Shown in pieces: positions 5,996-10,986 of a stretch of 10,986 nt of DNA (positions within the stretch are counted from its first letter, which is position 1; each line of letters opens with the position of its first letter). The stretch is from the NCBI GenBank assembly GCA_031119155.1, contig JAVHYH010000105.1:1-10986 (forward strand), in the 5' to 3' direction. Position numbers and translations under genes: made by a program. The notes below the pieces were generated by a model. It searched no databases and was not told where the DNA came from. It saw nothing but the letters and a program-made list of their open reading frames with translations. Source of the DNA: Brevundimonas sp. (lineage in GTDB: Bacteria > Pseudomonadota > Alphaproteobacteria > Caulobacterales > Caulobacteraceae).

Positions 5996-6052
5996 GAGAG
6001 CCCTGGAGAAACCAGGCCGTCCATCGCGAGGCGGGTTCGCTATCAGATCGGA

Positions 6053-6080
6053 TTGTCCGCTGCAACGCACAGACCTATAA
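6053..6080 (+). promoter_or_regulatory. Candidate promoter for the PCMT-like gene and possibly tolC
   Basis: TTGTCC (6053-6058) and CTATAA (6075-6080) are spaced by 16 bases and lie about 30 bases before the ATG at 6112. This would give a leader of about 25 bases that contains the AGGA ribosome site (6098-6101). Confidence 0.5.
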
Positions 6081-6111
6081 GCGCGCCAGATTTCAGCAGG
6101 ATTCTTTCAAG

Positions 6112-6741
6112 ATGGATTTCACCGCAGCACGCAAGGTCATGGTCGACAGCCAGGTTCGGGTGAATGACGTCACCGACCGCGCGCTGCAGGCGGCGCTGCT
6201 GGCGGTGCCGCGTGAACGCTTCCTTCCGGCCGACCGCGCCTTCTCCGCCTATGCCGAGGTCGAGCCCGAAATCGCCGCCGGTCGCCGCCTGATGCTGGCC
6301 CGCGACCTGTCCAAGCTTCTGATGGCCGTCGGCGCCAGGGACGGTGAGCGCGCCCTGTCCATCGCCGGCCCCTATGCCGCCGCCACCCTGGCGCAGATGG
6401 GCCTGAACGTCACCGCCCAGGAATCGGACGCCGCCGTGTTCGAGGTCGTCGGCCCGGCCCTGGCCGACGCCGGCGTCGCCGCCGTGGTCGCGCCGCTCTC
6501 GGTTCCGACGGGCGAGGGCTACGACGTCATCGTGTCCGAGGCCGCCGTGCCCGGCCGTCCCGAAGCCTGGCTGCAGGCCCTGTCGATCGGCGGCCGTCTG
6601 GCCGTGGTCGAGCGCACCGGCCCGGCCGGCAAGGCGGTCCTCTATGTGCGGGGCGAGCAGGGCGTTTCGCGCCGTGAACTGTTCGACGCCGCCCCGCCGG
6701 TGCTTGCGGAACTGGCGCCGGAGCCCACCTTCGCGCTCTGA
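6112..6741 (+). CDS. PCMT-family (protein-L-isoaspartate O-methyltransferase-like) protein with degenerate SAM motif
   Basis: A 209-residue protein of the protein-L-isoaspartate methyltransferase family, the type found beside tolC genes in many alphaproteobacteria. The N-terminal MDFTAARKVMVDSQVRVNDV and AVPRERFLPADRAFSAY segments are typical of that subgroup, as is GGRLAVVERTGPAGKAVLYVR (about 160-180). The family's SAM-binding motif I, normally a VLDVGxGxGY-type segment, is here ALSIAGPYAAATLAQMG (about 81-97), with the glycine-rich loop and upstream acid both lost. It may therefore not bind SAM, or not methylate. The ATG at 6112 is chosen because it begins the conserved N-terminus and has AGGA (6098-6101) 10 bases upstream; longer in-frame sequence reads through the tRNA-Cys gene. 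tolC follows 126 bases downstream on the same strand, so the two may be co-transcribed. Family membership is well supported; activity is doubtful. Confidence 0.82.
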   Translation: MDFTAARKVMVDSQVRVNDVTDRALQAALLAVPRERFLPADRAFSAYAEVEPEIAAGRRLMLARDLSKLLMAVGARDGERALSIAGPYAAATLAQMGLNVTAQESDAAVFEVVGPALADAGVAAVVAPLSVPTGEGYDVIVSEAAVPGRPEAWLQALSIGGRLAVVERTGPAGKAVLYVRGEQGVSRRELFDAAPPVLAELAPEPTFAL

Positions 6742-6747
6742 GGGCGC

Positions 6748-6762
6748 CGCTCCGACGGAGCG
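6748..6762 (+). other. Short hairpin after the PCMT-like gene
   Basis: CGCTCC (6748-6753) pairs with GGAGCG (6757-6762) across a 3-base loop, 6 bases after the stop. No T-run follows, so it may only slow polymerase or protect a 3' end. The rest of the 126-base gap to tolC holds an AT-rich stretch (6778-6790) and no clear promoter. Confidence 0.3.
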
Positions 6763-6867
6763 ACCGACCTCGTGCGTGAAAAAAACTTAACTGGCGCGGG
6801 GCTGATCCGTCCCGCATCAGGCCATGGGATACGAAGGGCGCGATGTCCGCGCCAGGCAGGAACAATC

Positions 6868-8349
6868 ATGCTGAACCGCTCGCGCGCGCTTACCTCCGTC
6901 GCCGTCATCGCCATGGTTACGGGCATCAGCGCGCCGGCCTGGGCCGAGACGCTGCAGGAAGCGATCGCCCTGGCCTATCGCACCAACCCGTCGCTGCTGG
7001 CCCAGCGCGCCAACCAGCGTGCGCTGGACGAAAGCATTGTTCAGGCCCGCGCCGGCCTGCGCCCGACTCTCGATCTGACGGTCAGCGGCAGCTACGCCCG
7101 CGACTACAGCGACGCCCCCATCGACCGTGACAGCGACAGCGCCGCCGCCTCGGTCGGCGTCAGCCAGAACCTGTGGACCGGCGGTCGCGTCGGCCATTCG
7201 ATCACCGCCGCCGACGCCCAGATCCTCGCCGGACGCGAGAACCTGCGCGACACCGAACAGTCGGTTCTGGCCCTGGTGATCCAGTCCTATGCCGATGTGA
7301 TTCGCGACGGCGAAATCCTGCGCATCCGCGAGGCCAACCTCGGCGTCCTGCGTCGCCAGCTCGACGAATCGACCGCCCGTTTCGAGGTCGGCGAGATCAC
7401 CCGCACCGACGTCGCCCAGTCCGAAGCCCGTCTGGCCCAGTCCGAGGCCGATCTGGCCAACGCCCGCGCCCAGCTGTCCGTGTCGCGCGCCGCCTATGCC
7501 GCCGTCGTCGGCCAGAGCCCCGGCGATCTGGCCCCCATGCCGGTCCTGCCGGGCGTGCCGGCCGATTTCGACAATGCGCTGGACGTCGCCCTGGTCGACA
7601 ACCCCGCCATCCGCGCCGCCGGCTATGACCTGCAGGCCGCCGAGGCCAATGTCGCCGCCGCCAAGGCCGAGTATCTGCCGTCCCTGCGCGCCACCGCCAG
7701 CTACGGCGGGGCGAACACCGACTTCGACCGCTTCGGCGACATCGCCGACAACACCCGCCTGACCGCCGGCGCTACCCTGTCGGTGCCGCTGTTCACTGGC
7801 GGCCTGAACTCGTCGCGCGTCGCCCAGGCGCTGGAACGCGCCAACGCCGCCCAGATCGCGGTCGAGGGCGAGCGCCGCAACACCCTGCAGGCGGTCAGCT
7901 CGGCCTATGCCCAGTCGATCTCGGCCCGCTCGACCCTACAGGCCGGTCAGGAAGCGGTTCGCGCCGCCACCGTCGCCGCCGAGGGCGTGCGTCAGGAGGC
8001 CCAGGTCGGCCTGCGCACCACCCTGGACGTGCTGAACCAGGAGCTGGAACTGCGCAACGCCGAGGTCACCCTGGCCAGCGCCCGTCGCAACGAATACGTG
8101 GCCCAGGCCAATCTGCTCGCCGCCATGGGCAAGCTGGAAGGCCCGGATCTGGATCCGACCCTCGAAGTCTACGACCCGGCCGCCAACTACAACCGCGTCC
8201 GCAACCGCGGCGCCCTGCCGTGGGACGGCGTGCTGGAGACCATCGACCGCGTCGCCGCGCCGCCGATCGTCCCGGCCGCCGACGCCGAAGACGCCCCGGT
8301 CGACGCCCAGCTGAAGTCGGAGGTCGTGCGGACCGCCCCGCGCAACTGA
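6868..8349 (+). CDS. TolC-family outer-membrane efflux or type I secretion channel
   Basis: A 493-residue outer-membrane factor. Trimers of this family form a beta-barrel plus a long periplasmic helical tunnel that works with inner-membrane ABC or RND pumps and an adaptor. MLNRSRALTSVAVIAMVTGISAPAWA is a signal peptide with a cut after AWA (residue 26). The mature protein starts ETLQEAIALAYRTNPSLLAQRA, the classic opening of outer-membrane efflux proteins. Two repeats follow (about residues 30-225 and 245-445); each has a long coiled helical pair such as DVAQSEARLAQSEADLANARAQL and TLDVLNQELELRNAEVTLASA, and strands such as VGVSQNLWTGGRV and LSVPLFTGGLNSSRV. A C-terminal tail of about 50 residues rich in Pro, Ala and Asp is likely periplasmic and disordered. 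The start is set by the signal peptide and by GCAGGA (6856-6861). By position before popZ it resembles Caulobacter rsaFb, one of two channels used for S-layer protein secretion; that link is from recalled synteny, so I give no symbol. Drug efflux is equally possible. Confidence 0.93.
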   Translation: MLNRSRALTSVAVIAMVTGISAPAWAETLQEAIALAYRTNPSLLAQRANQRALDESIVQARAGLRPTLDLTVSGSYARDYSDAPIDRDSDSAAASVGVSQNLWTGGRVGHSITAADAQILAGRENLRDTEQSVLALVIQSYADVIRDGEILRIREANLGVLRRQLDESTARFEVGEITRTDVAQSEARLAQSEADLANARAQLSVSRAAYAAVVGQSPGDLAPMPVLPGVPADFDNALDVALVDNPAIRAAGYDLQAAEANVAAAKAEYLPSLRATASYGGANTDFDRFGDIADNTRLTAGATLSVPLFTGGLNSSRVAQALERANAAQIAVEGERRNTLQAVSSAYAQSISARSTLQAGQEAVRAATVAAEGVRQEAQVGLRTTLDVLNQELELRNAEVTLASARRNEYVAQANLLAAMGKLEGPDLDPTLEVYDPAANYNRVRNRGALPWDGVLETIDRVAAPPIVPAADAEDAPVDAQLKSEVVRTAPRN

Positions 8350-8376
8350 TTTCAGCCGCTCGCCCGTTTGGGGAAA

Positions 8377-8402
8377 AACGCCCGTTGATTCCGACGGGCG
8401 TT
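8377..8402. other. Hairpin after tolC with T-run only on the minus strand
   Basis: AACGCCCGT (8377-8385) pairs perfectly with ACGGGCGTT (8394-8402) around an 8-base loop, 27 bases after the tolC stop. On the plus strand no T-run follows; on the minus strand it is followed by five T's (8374-8378). It may be a tolC 3' stabiliser or an imperfect terminator, or it may stop antisense transcription. Confidence 0.5.
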
Positions 8403-8421
8403 GATGCGACGACATTTCCGT

Positions 8422-8443
8422 GGGGAGGGGCCCGCCTCTCCCC
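8422..8443 (+). promoter_or_regulatory. GC-rich hairpin in the popZ upstream region
   Basis: GGGGAGGGG (8422-8430) pairs with CCTCTCCCC (8435-8443) around a CCCG loop. The G8428-U8437 wobble favours the plus-strand RNA. No T-run follows. It lies about 50 bases before the popZ start, so it is probably in the popZ leader or in a tolC-popZ read-through RNA. Confidence 0.5.
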
Positions 8444-8494
8444 ATCCGCAATTCGTTCAGTCCGCACGCACATGCGTTCGCCCGGGATTTCGAC

Positions 8495-9154
8495 ATGACC
8501 GACCAGACCGCCCAGGAACCGACGATGGAGGAAATCCTGGCGTCGATCCGCCGGATCATCTCCGAGGATGACGCGCCGGCCGAAACCGCCGCCGCGCCTG
8601 CCGCTGCTGCGCCGGAACCCGCGCCTGCGCCCGCACCGGCTCCCGAGCCCGAGCCGGCTCCGGTTGTCGAAGCCGCCGCTCCCGCGCCTGCCCCTGAACC
8701 GGAACCCGAAGCGGTCGAGGACGACGTCCTCGAACTGACGGAGACCTATGAAGCGCCGGCCGAAAGCATCGGCGATCTGGACGTGTCGGCCGCCGAGCCC
8801 GAGCCTTTCCCGGCCGAGCCGGTCAGCGAGTCGGTCTTCGCCCCGCCGTCGGAGGTCCACACCCCGGAACATCCGTCGGTTCCGACGACCGGCTACGACT
8901 CGCTCGTCGGCGAAAGCGCCGCCGCCAGCGCCGCCTCGGCCTTCGCCGGTCTGGCCGCCAGCTTCCAGAAGCCGGCGTCGCCCGCGCCCGCCGGCGGACC
9001 GGACCTCAACTTCATCAGCGGCAACAGCGTCGAGGCCATGGTCGCCGAAATGCTGCGCCCGCTGCTCAAGGAATGGCTCGACGCCAACCTGCCGGGAATC
9101 GTCGAGGCCCAGGTACGCAAGGAAGTCGAACGCATCGCCCGCTCGGCCGGCTAG
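8495..9154 (+). CDS. popZ: PopZ polar organising protein (DUF2497)
   Basis: A 219-residue scaffold protein. In Caulobacter, PopZ self-assembles into a polar condensate that anchors the chromosome through ParB at parS and recruits cell-cycle kinases and their regulators. The N-terminal partner-binding helix QEPTMEEILASIRRIISEDD (residues 7-26) is nearly identical to what I recall of C. crescentus PopZ. Residues 27 to about 130 form a disordered, proline-, alanine- and glutamate-rich acidic linker with AP and EP repeats. The C-terminal assembly region has NSVEAMVAEMLRPLLKEWLD (about 177-196) followed by NLPGIVEAQVRKEVERIARSAG. The Caulobacter protein has about 177 residues, so this one is longer, mainly in the linker. 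The start is the ATG 8495, set by the conserved N-terminus; only a weak GGGA lies upstream. It is followed by a terminator and valS, the gene order known from Caulobacter. The upstream leader holds hairpins. Identification is strong. Confidence 0.95.
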   Translation: MTDQTAQEPTMEEILASIRRIISEDDAPAETAAAPAAAAPEPAPAPAPAPEPEPAPVVEAAAPAPAPEPEPEAVEDDVLELTETYEAPAESIGDLDVSAAEPEPFPAEPVSESVFAPPSEVHTPEHPSVPTTGYDSLVGESAAASAASAFAGLAASFQKPASPAPAGGPDLNFISGNSVEAMVAEMLRPLLKEWLDANLPGIVEAQVRKEVERIARSAG

Positions 9155-9170
9155 CCTTCACCTGCGCACC

Positions 9171-9185
9171 GATCTTCACTAGATC
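9171..9185 (+). other. Small hairpin between popZ and the terminator
   Basis: GATCT (9171-9175) pairs with AGATC (9181-9185) around TCACT. It lies 6 bases before the terminator stem. It is short and could be chance. Confidence 0.25.
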
Positions 9186-9191
9186 ATTCCA

Positions 9192-9224
9192 GGGCGGCTC
9201 CGGCGGGGCCGCCCTTTCGCTTTT
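9192..9224 (+). terminator. Intrinsic terminator between popZ and valS
   Basis: A 10-bp stem (9192-9201 with 9205-9214, one U-G pair at 9199-9207) with a GGC loop is followed by TTTCGCTTTT (9215-9224). It is 38 bases after the popZ stop and only 18 bases before the valS ATG. The T-run is interrupted, so termination may be partial. The U-G pair shows that it is built for the plus strand. Confidence 0.8.
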
Positions 9225-9242
9225 CTGCTCAAAGACCTCCCC

Positions 9243-10986
9243 ATGCTCGACAAGACCTTCGATCCGAAATCCGCCGAACCCCGCCTGTACGCCCAGTGGG
9301 AGGACAGCGGCCTGTTCGCGCCCCGCGCCGCCAGCGCGACCGACGGCGCAGCCGACGCCTATTCGATCGTCATTCCGCCGCCGAACGTGACGGGGTCGCT
9401 GCACATCGGCCACGCGCTGAACAACACCCTGCAGGACATCCTGGCCCGCTATCACCGGATGAAGGGTAAGGCCGTCCTCTGGCTGCCGGGCACGGACCAC
9501 GCGGGCATCGCCACCCAGATGGTCGTCGAGCGCCAGTTGGCCGCCGCCGGGAACGCCGGGCGGCGCGAGATGGGCCGGGAGGCCTTCGTCGACAAGGTCT
9601 GGGAATGGAAGGCCGAGTCGGGCGGCACCATCGTCCGCCAGCTGCGTCGCCTGGGCTCGTCCTGCGACTGGTCGCGCGAACGCTTCACCCTCGACGAGGG
9701 CCTGAACGCCGCCGTCCGCAAGGTCTTCGTCCAGCTGCACAAGGACGGCCTGATCTACCGCGACAAGCGTCTGGTGAACTGGGATCCACATTTCCAGACC
9801 GCCATCTCGGACCTCGAGGTCGAGCAGAAGGAGGTCGACGGCGCCTACTGGCATTTCGCCTATCCGCTGGCGGACGGCGTCACCTATGAGCACCCGGTCG
9901 CCTTCGATGACGAGGGCAAGGCCACGGAGTTCGAGAGCCGCGACTACATCGTCGTCGCCACCACCCGCCCGGAGACCATGCTGGGCGACACCGGCGTCGC
10001 CGTGCACCCGGACGACGCCCGCTATGCCGGTCTGGTCGGCAAGTTCGTGACCCTGCCCATCGTCGGCCGTCGCATCCCCATCGTCGCCGACGACTATGCC
10101 GATCCGACCAAGGGCTCGGGCGCGGTGAAGATCACCCCGGCGCACGACTTCAACGACTTCCAGGTCGGCAAGCGCGCCGGGCTGGCGACGCTGAACGTCA
10201 TGGACTCCCTGGCCCGCATCACCGCCGCCGACACGCCGGACGTTCCCGCCGAGTTCGAAGGCATGGACCGCTTCGCCGCGCGCAAGGCCATCGTCGCCCG
10301 CGCCGAGGAAGACGGCTGGCTCAAGGACATCGAGAAGACGAAGCACGCCGTCCCGCACGGCGACCGCTCGGGCGTCGTCATCGAGCCCTGGCTGACGGAC
10401 CAGTGGTACGTTGACGCTCACACGCTCGCCCAGCCGGCCATCAAGGCGGTGGAGCAGGGCGACACCGTCTTCGAACCGGCCAGCTATTCGAAGATCTATT
10501 TCGAATGGCTCCGCAACATCGAGCCCTGGTGCATCAGCCGCCAGCTCTGGTGGGGCCACCGCATCCCGGCCTGGTACGACAACGATGGGAACATCTACGT
10601 CGCCGAAACCGAGGCGGAAGCCCGGGCGCAGGCCGGCAACAAGCCCCTGACCCAGGACGAGGACGTCCTCGACACCTGGTTCAGCTCGGCCCTGTGGCCG
10701 TTCTCGACCATGGGCTGGCCGGACAAGACCGAGGACCTCGAACGCTTCTATCCGACCAGCGATCTGGTCACCGCCGCCGACATCATCTTCTTCTGGGTCG
10801 CCCGGATGATGATGATGGGACTTCACTTCATGGATGAGGTTCCGTTCAAGCGGGTCATCATCAATGGCCTGGTTCGCGACGAGAAGGGCCAGAAGATGAG
10901 CAAGTCCAAGGGGAACGTCATCGACCCCCTCGGCATCATCGACGAGCTGGGCGCCGACCCGCTGCGCTTCACCATGGCCATCCTGT
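9243..10986 (+). CDS. valS: Valyl-tRNA synthetase, 3'-truncated
   Basis: A class I aminoacyl-tRNA synthetase that charges tRNA-Val with valine in the cytoplasm and edits misactivated threonine. 581 codons are visible; full proteins run to about 870-950 residues, so roughly the last third is outside the window. Motifs in order are PPPNVTGSLHIGHALN with HIGH at residues 54-57, WLPGTDHAGIATQ (about 80-92), the editing-domain segment TTRPETMLGDT (about 241-251), the ISRQLWWGHRIPAW catalytic segment (about 431-444), DTWFSSALWPFSTMGWP, and KMSKS at 551-555. All are intact. The start is the ATG 9243, giving MLDKTFDPKSAEPRLY, the normal N-terminus. No Shine-Dalgarno is seen: the preceding bases are pyrimidine-rich (ACCTCCCC). 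A terminator ends just 18 bases upstream, which raises the question of how the gene is transcribed and started. No frameshift was seen in the visible part. Confidence 0.97.
   Translation, partial: MLDKTFDPKSAEPRLYAQWEDSGLFAPRAASATDGAADAYSIVIPPPNVTGSLHIGHALNNTLQDILARYHRMKGKAVLWLPGTDHAGIATQMVVERQLAAAGNAGRREMGREAFVDKVWEWKAESGGTIVRQLRRLGSSCDWSRERFTLDEGLNAAVRKVFVQLHKDGLIYRDKRLVNWDPHFQTAISDLEVEQKEVDGAYWHFAYPLADGVTYEHPVAFDDEGKATEFESRDYIVVATTRPETMLGDTGVAVHPDDARYAGLVGKFVTLPIVGRRIPIVADDYADPTKGSGAVKITPAHDFNDFQVGKRAGLATLNVMDSLARITAADTPDVPAEFEGMDRFAARKAIVARAEEDGWLKDIEKTKHAVPHGDRSGVVIEPWLTDQWYVDAHTLAQPAIKAVEQGDTVFEPASYSKIYFEWLRNIEPWCISRQLWWGHRIPAWYDNDGNIYVAETEAEARAQAGNKPLTQDEDVLDTWFSSALWPFSTMGWPDKTEDLERFYPTSDLVTAADIIFFWVARMMMMGLHFMDEVPFKRVIINGLVRDEKGQKMSKSKGNVIDPLGIIDELGADPLRFTMAIL

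Noticed and set aside
5807..6070. Minus-strand ORFs of 87 and 111 codons around tRNA-Cys
   Set aside because: They cover the whole tRNA gene and show no motif; they are chance frames.
8580..8720. Repeated GCGCCTGCGCCCGCACCGG-like tracts as a possible DNA repeat array
   Set aside because: These encode the Pro/Ala/Glu linker of PopZ. The repetition is explained by amino-acid bias, with no regular unit or spacer.
9066..10826. A 586-codon open frame on the minus strand opposite valS
   Set aside because: It is antisense to valS, which has every ValRS motif intact. The peptide is a low-complexity shadow rich in G, V, D and R, typical of GC-rich antisense frames.

Overview
The window comes from a high-GC alphaproteobacterial chromosome, most likely Caulobacteraceae and probably Brevundimonas or a close relative. 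The main reasons are a PopZ polar-organiser gene immediately upstream of valS, a TolC-type outer-membrane gene just before popZ (the arrangement I recall for the rsaFb-popZ-valS region of Caulobacter crescentus), a small secreted protein of a Caulobacter-like type, and strong third-position GC bias in every gene. I see no mobile elements, CRISPR arrays, phage genes or composition breaks. This looks like a vertically inherited core region, and I found no defence or mobile system.

Layout, left to right. At 1-1302 (+) is a 5'-truncated glutamyl-tRNA synthetase, closed by a bidirectional terminator. On the minus strand follow a small secreted four-cysteine protein (1382-1675) and a LOG-family phosphoribohydrolase (1802-2398). 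Divergent from the latter is a putative lipoprotein with an Ig-like N-terminal part (2481-3236, +). Its intrinsic terminator overlaps the last codons of a convergent family-4 glycosyltransferase (3314-4492, -). Then come tRNA-Asn(GUU) (-), a SPOUT/TrmH-type RNA methyltransferase with a probable TTG start (4810-5613, +), an unlisted 40-residue membrane-protein ORF with a strong Shine-Dalgarno sequence (5704-5826, +), and tRNA-Cys(GCA) (-). The right half is all on the plus strand: a PCMT-family methyltransferase whose SAM-binding motif looks eroded (6112-6741), the TolC-like channel (6868-8349), popZ (8495-9154) and valS (9243 to the window end, 3'-truncated).

Functionally the window mixes translation genes (gltX, valS, two tRNAs, an RNA methyltransferase) with envelope and polarity genes (secreted protein, lipoprotein, glycosyltransferase, TolC-like channel, PopZ). 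No stretch longer than 300 bases lacks a gene. The most interesting points are mostly regulatory or small: a candidate short structured RNA or 3'UTR at 3237-3342 behind a CtrA-like box, the 40-residue ORF behind a 10-bp hairpin, a terminator squeezed between popZ and a valS that has no visible Shine-Dalgarno, and the PCMT-like protein that lacks the glycine-rich SAM motif. Several hairpins contain G-U pairs that form only in the plus-strand RNA, which indicates the direction in which they work.
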